NCBI GenBank assembly: GCA_033764265.1
Contig: JANRJB010000446.1
Location: forward strand, 1-13,214
Reading direction: 5' to 3'
DNA: 13,214 nt
From: VGEM01 sp033764265
GTDB lineage: Bacteria; Pseudomonadota; Alphaproteobacteria; Rhodospirillales; Rhodospirillaceae
The position numbers and the translations under genes are program-made. The notes below the pieces were generated by a model, which saw only the letters and a list, made by a program, of their open reading frames with translations, had not been told where the DNA came from and searched no databases. Shown here piece after piece: positions 5,023 through 11,479 of the stretch. Position 1 is the stretch's first letter, and every line of letters begins with the position of its first letter.

Positions 5023-6291
5023 TTATGGCGTTGATTGCGGCGCGACCTGGTCCTGCAGGTCGAGCCCGGATTTCTGGTTGTCGGTGCCGAACAGCGCAAG
5101 CCCCGCCAGAAGGCCGAGCGGCACGGCGATGATCGTGAACGCCCACTGCCAGCCGACCGCGCCGACCAGATACGAGGTGATCACCGGAAACACCGAGAAG
5201 CCGAGATAGAGCCCGCCGGTGCCCGAGAACGCCCCGCCGGTGGCGCGCACCTCGGTCGGGAACAGTTCCGACAGCCAGGTGCCCAGCACCGCCTGGCTGC
5301 CGTAGAAAAACGTCGCCATGGCGCCGAACCAGAAGATGTCCTGCCCGTAACTTCGCGGCAGCCAGATCAGGCCCAGCATCCCCAGGCTGCCGATCCAGTA
5401 CCAGACGATCAACGTGTTGCGGCGGGTCAGGACGTATTCGCTGACGATGGCGCTGCCGATGTAGCCGATCAAGCCGATGCCGTAGGACAGCCCGACGATG
5501 GTTGTGGCGTCGGCTTGGCTGTAGCCGCGCACCTCGGTGTAGAAGGTGGGAAAGTAGAACGCCGTGGACGAGTAAGCGCCGCCGAAGGTGAAGGTGGACG
5601 CCAGGCAGAACAGCGTGCGGCGGCGCAGCGCGGGGCTGAACAGAAGCTTGAGTTGCTCTTGCCAGGGCCGCTGCGGCGGACCGGCGGCGCGCGCGGTCTC
5701 GAAACGGCGGCTTTCGGGCAGCCAGCGCACCAGCACGAACACGAACGGCACGACCAGGAACGCGAGCAGGAACATCGCCCGCCAGCCGTAGGCGGCCATC
5801 ACCGGCGCCGCGGCCAGCGAGGCCGCGAACCAGCCGACAGGATAACCAATCGCCAGGAACCCGGTCATCAGCCCGCGATAGCGCGCGGGCGCGGCTTCGG
5901 CGGTGTAGGTGATGACGATGGTGGCCACGCCGTTGCTCATACCGAACGAGAGCAGGCGCAAGGCCGCCAGGGTCCAGACGTCGGGGGCGAAGCCCTGCAG
6001 GCCGACCAGCACCGCCGAGCTGCCAAGCGAGATGATCAGCATGATCTTGCGGCCATAGCGATCGGCCAGCATGCCGATGGCGATGGCCGCGAACACGGCG
6101 ACGGCGAACGACACCGACAGGATCCAGCCGATGGTGTTGAGGTCGACCCCGAAATCGGCGCGCACGCCGGGAATCGCGTAGCCGAACAGCGACTGGTCGA
6201 CGTTGGTCAGCGTCCAGCTGCCGAGCGAGACCAGGAACACGGTGAGCGGCACGCCGCGGATCGCGGCCCAGGCGGACGAAGGCGTCGTCAT
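5023..6291 (-). CDS. MFS transporter (12-TM, aromatic/organic acid or metabolite porter type)
   Basis: A 422-residue inner-membrane secondary transporter of the major facilitator superfamily with about 12 hydrophobic segments. Helix 1 carries N30-V-D32 (T-N-V-D-Q-S-L-F). The loop 2-3 signature is G73-M-L-A-D-R-Y-G-R-K82. A second, weaker copy of this kind of loop (S-E-Y-V-L-T-R-R-N) lies in the C-terminal half. E-L-F-P-T-E-V-R-A-T-G is typical of the metabolite:H+ symporter and aromatic-acid branches. The substrate is unknown. Because it starts an operon with a VOC protein and an MDR oxidoreductase, uptake of a compound degraded by those enzymes is a reasonable guess. ATG 6291 is the only good start, yet no Shine-Dalgarno is visible before it. 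The first enzyme gene follows after 9 bp. Confidence 0.88.
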   Translation of the reverse strand: MTTPSSAWAAIRGVPLTVFLVSLGSWTLTNVDQSLFGYAIPGVRADFGVDLNTIGWILSVSFAVAVFAAIAIGMLADRYGRKIMLIISLGSSAVLVGLQGFAPDVWTLAALRLLSFGMSNGVATIVITYTAEAAPARYRGLMTGFLAIGYPVGWFAASLAAAPVMAAYGWRAMFLLAFLVVPFVFVLVRWLPESRRFETARAAGPPQRPWQEQLKLLFSPALRRRTLFCLASTFTFGGAYSSTAFYFPTFYTEVRGYSQADATTIVGLSYGIGLIGYIGSAIVSEYVLTRRNTLIVWYWIGSLGMLGLIWLPRSYGQDIFWFGAMATFFYGSQAVLGTWLSELFPTEVRATGGAFSGTGGLYLGFSVFPVITSYLVGAVGWQWAFTIIAVPLGLLAGLALFGTDNQKSGLDLQDQVAPQSTP

Positions 6292-6537
6292 TGCAGGGTG
6301 ATGAATTCCGTTGCGCGGCGGGCTGACGGCACCCTACGCACGGCTGGTGCGCCCGGGCAAGTGGCGGCGCAAGCGGTAGGTCAAGCGAAGTTGGCGCGAC
6401 AGCGGCGTGGCGCGGCGGCAACAGCGCGGACGAACAGGACGGACATGCCGCCGATTTCGCTTGAACAGCGTGGTCGCGCACGCAAGCCTTGATCGGCGCC
6501 GCGCGCGAGTCGACGCGGCTTCAGGTTTAGGACGCCC
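6292..6537. other. divergent intergenic region
   Basis: This 246-bp region holds the 5' leaders of the minus-strand MFS operon and the plus-strand SRPBCC gene. I see no convincing promoter pair. Three related octamers occur at a 12-bp period near 6357-6388: GCAAGTGG, GCAAGCGG and TCAAGCGA. They might be regulator half-sites, but this is weak. Open frames here have no coding character. Confidence 0.35.
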
Positions 6538-7110
6538 ATGAAAGAGATCGCCGCATCGCTGTTCATCGCCGTCAAGCCCGACCGGGTCTGGCGCGAGCTG
6601 GCGGCGTTCCGGCATTACCGGAAGTGGAATCCGTTCGTGACGGCCTTCACGCCGGACGAAGACGCCGGCCTCGCGGTCGGCGCCAAGGTCGAGCTGGTGA
6701 TGCACCTGGCCGCCGCCGACGGCCAGCGCCAGGTCGATCAGGCGATTACCGCGCGCTTGACCAAGGTGGAGCCCGAGCACGAACTGCGCTGGGAGCACGG
6801 CAGCTGGCTGCCGGGCCTGCTCGACTTCGAGCACTGGTGGCGCATCGCCCCCGGCAAGGGCGGGCTGACGTTTCATCATGTCTTGCGCATTTCCGGCCTG
6901 ATGTCGGGCACCCTGAACGACGACTACTTCGCCATGTACCGGGCCGGCCTCACGGCCATGAACGCCGCCCTGAAAGAGCGCGTCGAGGCCCTGGAGGCCA
7001 ACCGGCCGCGGCTGACGGTCGTGCCGGGGGGACTGGCCAACGACAACGCCGATGGCGTTGTCAACCCGGGGCCGCCGAAACCCGGCGCCGGCCGCCGCGC
7101 GGCGGGCTAG
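6538..7110 (+). CDS. SRPBCC (START/Bet v1-like) domain protein
   Basis: A 190-residue protein with the polyketide-cyclase/SRPBCC fold, a cavity that binds a hydrophobic ligand. The opening I-A-A-S-L-F-I-A-V-K-P-D-R-V-W-R-E-L-A-A-F, then Y-R-K-W-N-P-F-V near 27-34, is the hallmark (strand, V-W helix, then the W-N-P motif). Later come L-R-W-E-H-G, E-H-W-W-R and a long C-terminal helix around 128-155. The last 30 residues are Pro/Gly/Arg-rich and probably disordered. ATG 6538 has a Shine-Dalgarno (AGGA) 6 nt upstream. It is a single gene, diverging from the MFS operon and converging with the Spinster-like pair, with 2 bp between its stop and theirs. Function could be ligand binding, transport or cyclisation; no catalytic residue can be named. 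Confidence 0.82.
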   Translation: MKEIAASLFIAVKPDRVWRELAAFRHYRKWNPFVTAFTPDEDAGLAVGAKVELVMHLAAADGQRQVDQAITARLTKVEPEHELRWEHGSWLPGLLDFEHWWRIAPGKGGLTFHHVLRISGLMSGTLNDDYFAMYRAGLTAMNAALKERVEALEANRPRLTVVPGGLANDNADGVVNPGPPKPGAGRRAAG

Positions 7111-7112
7111 CC

Positions 7113-8387
7113 TCAACCTGATCGCGCGATATCGTTCTCAAGCGTGCGCGCGATCAGCCAGAAATGCAGTGCCGGCCAGACGCTGCCGATCAGGCAGACG
7201 ATCAGGAGCGCGCGGCCGAGCGAATCGACGCCGTAGGTCGGCGCCAGCGCGTCGGACAGGATGCCGATGGTCTGCGCGCCCAATCCCGAGATCAGGTTGA
7301 CGATCAGCAGATAGAGCGCGGTCGCGGTGGCGCGCATGCGCGGTCCGGCGACGGCCTGGGTGATCCAGTGCTGCGGCCCGCCCTGCATCACCGACAGCAT
7401 TACCGGCAGAGAAAGCATCAGGATCGCCAGCATGGCGTTGTCGGTCAGGAACACCACCAGGTAGAAGGGCGTGGACGCCAGCATGACGATGGCGCACAGC
7501 CACGGATACCAGCGGATATCGCGCCGACCCAGCCGGTCGCCGAAAAAGCCGCCGGCCCAGGCGCCGACCAGTTGGGCGACGCCCAGCGCCAGCGCCAGCC
7601 ACGCACCCACTTCGCCGATCGACATGCCGTGACTGCGGGTGAAAAACGACGGCGACCACGACAACAGGCCGAACCACAGGAAAGCGAACAAGCCGCTGGC
7701 GATGGAATTGTGCACGAACGCCGGCCGGCCCATCAGGTGGCGCAGCGCCTCGCCCAGCTTGGCCGCGGTCACGGCCGCGTCCGGGCTCTCGGAATAGCCG
7801 CGCGGCGGGTCGGGCAGGAAGCGCCACAGGACCACCGCCACCACCAGCCCGGGCAATCCGAACGCGAACAGGCAGACGCGCCAGCCCCAGTTCTCGGTGA
7901 TCCAGGCTCCGATCAGGTAGGCGACGATCACGCCCGCCGGCGAGCCGAAGGAATAGACCGAGATCGCCATGGCCCGGCGCGCCTTGGGGAACAGATCGGC
8001 GATGATGGCGTGCGACGGCGGCGTGGCGCCGGCCTCGCCCACGCCGACCATCACCCGCGCCAGGGCCAGCTGCGCGAAGTTCTGCGCGAGCCCGCAGGCC
8101 GCGGTCATGGCGCTCCACACCGCGAGCGCCGTGGCCACCACCGACCGGCGCGACAGCGTGTCGGCCAGGCGCGCGATCGGAATGCCCATCAGCGCGTAGA
8201 ACAGCGAGAAGGCGATGCCGGTGATGAAGCCGATCTGGGTGTCGGACAGGTTCAGGTCGGCTTTGATGCTGGGCACCAGCACGCCGATCATGTTGCGGTC
8301 GCCGTAGTTGAACAGCGACACCAGGAACAACAGCACCAGCGCCATGCGCCGCTGCCGGTCGGTAATGACCAGCGCCGAAGCGGTCAC
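7113..8387 (-). CDS. Spinster-like MFS transporter, second copy of a tandem pair
   Basis: A 424-residue, roughly 12-TM major facilitator. Helix 1 has F-N-Y-G-D-R (26-31) and the loop 2-3 signature is G68-I-P-I-A-R-L-A-D-T-L-S-R-R. G-V-G-E-A-G-A-T-P-P-S-H-A at 115-127 is typical of the Spinster (sphingolipid transporter-like) branch of bacterial MFS. The substrate is unknown; bacterial members of this branch are often near catabolic genes. Start: the reading frame is open far upstream, but GTG 8387 overlaps the previous gene's stop (GTGA, 8384-8387), which suggests coupling. ATG 8345 is an alternative that would remove 14 residues. It is clearly paralogous to the gene immediately upstream, sharing many identical stretches. 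Its stop lies 2 bp from the convergent SRPBCC stop. Confidence 0.87.
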   Translation of the reverse strand: MTASALVITDRQRRMALVLLFLVSLFNYGDRNMIGVLVPSIKADLNLSDTQIGFITGIAFSLFYALMGIPIARLADTLSRRSVVATALAVWSAMTAACGLAQNFAQLALARVMVGVGEAGATPPSHAIIADLFPKARRAMAISVYSFGSPAGVIVAYLIGAWITENWGWRVCLFAFGLPGLVVAVVLWRFLPDPPRGYSESPDAAVTAAKLGEALRHLMGRPAFVHNSIASGLFAFLWFGLLSWSPSFFTRSHGMSIGEVGAWLALALGVAQLVGAWAGGFFGDRLGRRDIRWYPWLCAIVMLASTPFYLVVFLTDNAMLAILMLSLPVMLSVMQGGPQHWITQAVAGPRMRATATALYLLIVNLISGLGAQTIGILSDALAPTYGVDSLGRALLIVCLIGSVWPALHFWLIARTLENDIARSG

Positions 8388-9682
8388 TGGGCGCGGTCCG
8401 CCGCGGCGAAGTCCCGCGGCAGCGAACGCCCGCCGAGCCAGCCGTGCAGCCCGCACCACACGCTGAAGATCACCGACACCCACAACAGCGCGCGACCCAG
8501 CGCGGCGGTACCCAGCTCCGCCGCCCAGGCATCGGACAGCGCGCCGGCCACTAGCGGCCCGAGGCTCGAGAGGATGTTGACCAGGAACAGGTAGCAGGCC
8601 GACGCCACGGCGCGGCGGTTGGGCCCGGCGACGAACTGCACCACCGTCAGCGCGCAGGCGGTGTGCATGTTGGCCAGCAGGAAGGCGGCGAACAGCCAGC
8701 CTTGCGCCTGGCCCGGCGTGACGGCCAGGAACAGAAGCGCATAGAACGGCGCGGCCAGCACCACCACGCCGCCGCCGAACCACATGTACCAGCGGCGATC
8801 GATGCGGCTGAGCCGGTCGACCAGCAGTCCGGCGATCAACAGCGCCAGGAATTGCGAGCCGCCCATCACCAGCGCCAACTGCGGGCCGACCTGGCCAAGC
8901 GGCATCTGGAAGGTGCGGGTGAAATACGCCGGCGCCCAGGTAAGCACCGAGACCCAGGCGAACGAGAAGGTGGAGCTGGCCAGGATCACGTGCCAGAGCG
9001 TGGGAATGCGCGCGAGCGCCCGCAGCGTCGGGCCCAGGAGCGGCCGTGCCAAGGGGTCGACGGATGCGGCGCGCGGCGGTTCCGGCAACCAGCGGAAGAT
9101 GGCCGCGGCCAGTATCAAACCCGGTACGCCGAACACGAACAGCACCACCCGCCAGCCGTAAGCGTCGGCGAGAATACCGCCGAGCGAAAAGCCGACGACC
9201 AGCCCGGCCGGCGCGCCCAGGGTGTAGATGCCGAGCGCGGTGGCGCGCCGGTGCGGCGGGAAAATCTCCGCCAGCAAGGCGTGCGACGGCGGGCTGGCGC
9301 CGGCCTCGCCGACGCCGAGCAGCACGCGCGCGATCAACAATTGCGCGAAGTTCTGCACCAGGCCGCAGGCCGCGCACAGCGTGCTCCAGGCCGCGAGCGA
9401 CCAGCCGATCACCGCGCGGCGCGAGGTGCGGTCGGCGAGCGAGGCGATCGGGATGCCCATCAACGCGTAGAACAGGGTGAAGCCGATGCCGGTCAACACG
9501 CCGACCTGGGTGTCGCTGAGGCCGAATTCCGCTTTGATCGGCGGGATCAGAATGGAGATGAGAAAACGGTCGCCGTAGTTGAACAGCGACACCAGGAACA
9601 GAAGGCCAAGCGCCACCGCCTGCTGGCGGCCGATCCCGGATGTCGCAGCGCCCGCCCCCGCCCCGCTGGAGGTCTCCGTCAT
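8384..9682 (-). CDS. Spinster-like MFS transporter, first copy of a tandem pair
   Basis: A 432-residue inner-membrane MFS protein. F-N-Y-G-D-R at 34-39, G76-I-P-I-A-S-L-A-D-R-T-S-R-R-A and G-V-G-E-A-G-A-S-P-P-S-H-A at 123-135 match the downstream copy almost position for position. ATG 9682 is preferred over ATG 9718. A GGGGA Shine-Dalgarno lies 5 nt before 9682, and the twelve extra residues of the longer form look non-native. Residues 1-20 are Gly/Ala/Ser-rich and probably cytoplasmic. Its last four bases overlap the start of the second copy, so both are translated together. The two could have divergent substrates or act as partners; both are inferences. The cargo is unknown. Confidence 0.87.
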   Translation of the reverse strand: MTETSSGAGAGAATSGIGRQQAVALGLLFLVSLFNYGDRFLISILIPPIKAEFGLSDTQVGVLTGIGFTLFYALMGIPIASLADRTSRRAVIGWSLAAWSTLCAACGLVQNFAQLLIARVLLGVGEAGASPPSHALLAEIFPPHRRATALGIYTLGAPAGLVVGFSLGGILADAYGWRVVLFVFGVPGLILAAAIFRWLPEPPRAASVDPLARPLLGPTLRALARIPTLWHVILASSTFSFAWVSVLTWAPAYFTRTFQMPLGQVGPQLALVMGGSQFLALLIAGLLVDRLSRIDRRWYMWFGGGVVVLAAPFYALLFLAVTPGQAQGWLFAAFLLANMHTACALTVVQFVAGPNRRAVASACYLFLVNILSSLGPLVAGALSDAWAAELGTAALGRALLWVSVIFSVWCGLHGWLGGRSLPRDFAAADRAQ

Positions 9683-9753
9683 GATATCCCCAGCATGCGA
9701 CCGCGTGCCCTTCCCCATTGGGCACGCGCCACCCGCGCCCCGAAGCGGGCGCC

Positions 9754-9781
9754 ATCATAGGCGGCGCGGCGCCGACTTGAA
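9754..9781 (-). promoter_or_regulatory. putative promoter of the Spinster-like pair
   Basis: Minus-strand TATGAT (plus 9754-9759) matches the -10 consensus at five of six positions. A weak -35, TTCAAG (9776-9781), lies 16 nt upstream. Transcription would start near 9747, leaving a leader of about 65 nt. Confidence 0.35.
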
Positions 9782-9905
9782 GCGCCAAATCAAAGGTTTG
9801 CCGGGTCACCGCCCGGCCCGAGCGGGCCCGCCCGCGCAGAGGACAAGGCCTGCGTCCGCGCGCGGGCCGGTCCTTGCGCCGGTTCCGGGAGCACGGCGGC
9901 TCGCG

Positions 9906-9911
9906 TATAGT
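9906..9911 (+). promoter_or_regulatory. putative -10 element of the secreted-protein gene
   Basis: TATAGT at 9906-9911 matches the sigma-70 -10 consensus at five of six positions and lies 33 nt before the ATG at 9945. The -35 is poor: TTCCGG at 9883-9888, 17 nt away. GGGGAGG just before the ATG provides ribosome binding. Confidence 0.3.
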
Positions 9912-9944
9912 CCGGACCACATCAGCTGCCTGGGGAGGCTTGCC

Positions 9945-10643
9945 ATGAAATTCGCTTTATCCGCTGCCGCGATCGCTTTGACCGCTGCGTTGTCGCTTCC
10001 GGCGGCCGCCGCCGAGCAGGGTGCCGCGGGAAAGCCCGCCGCGGCCGGCAAAGAAGGCCGCGAGCGTACGTTGGGGCGCTATTCGGGCTGGGAAGGCCGC
10101 GAGCGCGAACTCGGCCTGATCCTGAACATGGTCTACAAGACGCTGGAGGACAACGAGGGCTACCAGCACGAGATCAACGACGCACTGGTCAAACATCACC
10201 TGACCGCCATGCAATTCGCCAAGGACCAGAACCTGGTGAAGGAAGCGGTCGCGCACGAAGTCGAGACCGAAACGCCGATGCTCAAGCGCGTCGCCAAGAT
10301 GATCGAGAAGTCCGGCGACAAGGAACTGGCGCTGAAGGCAATCTTCGACCAGACCACCTGCCACTGGCAGCTGGTGCTGGACACCGAGATGGCCCCGGGG
10401 ATGCGCCGCTACCGCAGCCCGTTCGGGCACGTGCTGGCAGTGTCGACGCCGCTGGGCCAGCACGACATCGACGAAAAGTGGATCCACGAGAACTGGACGA
10501 TGCCGCGCTTTCAGGCCTACGCGCAGATCCTGGGCGTGGAACTCGACATCAGCCCGTGGCAGGCCGACGGCATGATCACGGTGAAGCTGAAGAACTACAC
10601 GCCGCCGGCAACCGCGGCCAAGACCTCGGCGGTCACGAACTAA
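9945..10643 (+). CDS. secreted (Sec) protein of unknown family, 232 aa
   Basis: I do not recognise this family. ATG 9945 follows a strong GGGGAGG Shine-Dalgarno by 6 nt; the long in-frame extension upstream is not coding-like. Residues 1-23 form a clear Sec signal peptide (K2, hydrophobic Ala/Leu core, A-A-A cleavage region), so the product is periplasmic or exported. A short Ala/Gly/Lys linker (24-37) leads to two similar segments, G-R-E-R-T-L-G at 38-44 and G-R-E-R-E-L-G at 51-57. A charged, mostly helical region with several His follows (Y-Q-H-E, V-K-H-H, V-A-H-E), then a possible beta-rich end. C139 is the only Cys in the mature part. There is no lipobox or second membrane helix. It is transcribed alone, and its stop overlaps the stop of the convergent antitoxin. 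Confidence 0.8.
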   Translation: MKFALSAAAIALTAALSLPAAAAEQGAAGKPAAAGKEGRERTLGRYSGWEGRERELGLILNMVYKTLEDNEGYQHEINDALVKHHLTAMQFAKDQNLVKEAVAHEVETETPMLKRVAKMIEKSGDKELALKAIFDQTTCHWQLVLDTEMAPGMRRYRSPFGHVLAVSTPLGQHDIDEKWIHENWTMPRFQAYAQILGVELDISPWQADGMITVKLKNYTPPATAAKTSAVTN

Positions 10644-11008
10644 TCTTTGGATTTCGCGCGGCGCGGTCTCGTCCGGGCTTTGTTGCGCGGGCGGGCCGGC
10701 GCGTCGTAACGGGCGACCGGCTCTTCAAGACCGCTTGACTTCGGCGCCGTCCAACCCGGCGGCATTTCGTCGCCGGGCATGGGCGGATTGCCGCGGCCGG
10801 CCTTGTCGAGGATCGCCCAAATTTCAGACATTGGCCGAGCGCGCGCGCGGCGTTCGGCGAAAAATGCAGCCGTTCTGATCGCCGAGAGTTTTTCTGCGAC
10901 GGCGACGTTGATGAATTGATTGAGTGCAACGCCCTCCTGCGCGGCCACTTTGCGGGCCTCATCAAGCAGGGACCCCTGCAAACGCAGGGCGAAATTGCTG
11001 TTTCTCAT
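10640..11008 (-). CDS. ribbon-helix-helix antitoxin (HicB/Arc-like) of the PIN toxin
   Basis: A 122-residue protein whose first 45 residues fit a ribbon-helix-helix DNA-binding domain: the strand N-F-A-L-R-L near 5-10, then L-L-D-E-A-R-K-V-A-A-Q-E-G and L-N-Q-F-I-N-V-A-V-A-E-K-L. The middle (about 46-95) would wrap the toxin, and the last 20 residues are strongly basic (R/K/P-rich) and probably disordered. ATG 11008 is preferred to ATG 11032, because the toxin stop TGA overlaps it (11005-11008) and a GGGA Shine-Dalgarno lies about 9 nt upstream. The expected role is to bind the PIN toxin and repress the operon promoter. The gene is downstream of its toxin, the reverse of the commonest order. 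Its stop overlaps the neighbouring convergent gene by 3 bp. Confidence 0.8.
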   Translation of the reverse strand: MRNSNFALRLQGSLLDEARKVAAQEGVALNQFINVAVAEKLSAIRTAAFFAERRARARPMSEIWAILDKAGRGNPPMPGDEMPPGWTAPKSSGLEEPVARYDAPARPRNKARTRPRRAKSKD

Positions 11009-11433
11009 TTTTGATTTCCCAGTATTCGCCACGCGTTTTTCGGCTTCATCGCCGCGATGCCGAATCGATCAAGCCGCCCGGCGAAGTCGGCCGTGTTGAA
11101 CGTCACCACTGCTTCCGCGCGGCCGTTGACTGCCAGGTCCAAGATGAATTCATCGTCCGGGTCTGCCAACTGCGGACGCCAGCTGAATGCGACATCGACG
11201 GGTCGAGCGACCGAAATCAGCTTATCGACAAAGAACAGCGCCTCCATCGGGCTGAGACCGGCGGCGAGACAATGCTGCGGCCGCATCACCACCGCCTCGT
11301 ACTCGAGGGCCAAAGGCACGGACAACAACAGATCGAACTCGCCGCGCAGCGCCGCTTCGACCAACAGCCGCGAGGCGCCGGTGTCGCTGCGCAGGGCCGC
11401 GACGATCACGTCGGTATCGAGCACCAGCCGCAC
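11005..11433 (-). CDS. PIN-domain ribonuclease toxin (COG1569/TIGR00305 type)
   Basis: A 142-residue PIN-domain protein, expected to be a Mg2+/Mn2+-dependent endoribonuclease acting as a growth-arresting toxin. The acidic site is complete: D6 (V-L-D-T-D), E44 or E46 (A-L-E-Y-E), the cluster D91-P-D93-D94-E95, and N113/D116 (T-F-N-T-A-D-F). The opening V-R-L-V-L-D-T-D-V-I-V-A-A-L is typical for the family and fixes the start at GTG 11433. The open frame extends to 11565, but those residues run antisense to the beta-propeller gene and look non-coding. No Shine-Dalgarno precedes GTG 11433, and a probable promoter ends only a few bases upstream, so the mRNA may be leaderless. It is coupled to the RHH antitoxin by an ATGA overlap. 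Confidence 0.85.
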   Translation of the reverse strand: MRLVLDTDVIVAALRSDTGASRLLVEAALRGEFDLLLSVPLALEYEAVVMRPQHCLAAGLSPMEALFFVDKLISVARPVDVAFSWRPQLADPDDEFILDLAVNGRAEAVVTFNTADFAGRLDRFGIAAMKPKNAWRILGNQK

Positions 11434-11441
11434 GCGGGCAG

Positions 11442-11468
11442 AGTATGATATCGCCCGCGATATGACAA
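11442..11468 (-). promoter_or_regulatory. PIN/RHH promoter with palindromic operator in the spacer
   Basis: Minus-strand TTGTCA (plus 11463-11468) matches -35 at five of six positions. CATACT (11442-11447) is a -10 candidate with a 15-nt spacer; TACTCT at 11440-11445 gives a 17-nt spacer but a poorer hexamer. The spacer is a perfect palindrome, ATATCGC-CC-GCGATAT, at 11448-11463, so a bound RHH repressor would block RNA polymerase directly. The start of transcription falls within a few bases of GTG 11433. Confidence 0.5.
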
Positions 11469-11479
11469 TATCCGCGGCG

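Noticed and set aside
5035..6492. 485-codon plus-strand open frame opposite the first MFS gene
   Set aside because: Composition (Gln/Arg/His/Ala-rich) and lack of any motif mark it as antisense shadow; the MFS signatures are on the minus strand.
7164..8594. 476-codon plus-strand open frame opposite the second Spinster-like gene
   Set aside because: Gln/Arg/Asp/His-rich with no structure or ribosome site; a GC-driven shadow.
7113..9920. A single 935-codon open frame on the minus strand spanning both Spinster-like genes
   Set aside because: Only its last 424 residues look like protein. The upstream part runs in the wrong frame of the first transporter gene and is Arg/Pro/Gly-rich, a by-product of high GC. 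The GTGA overlap gives a natural start at 8387.
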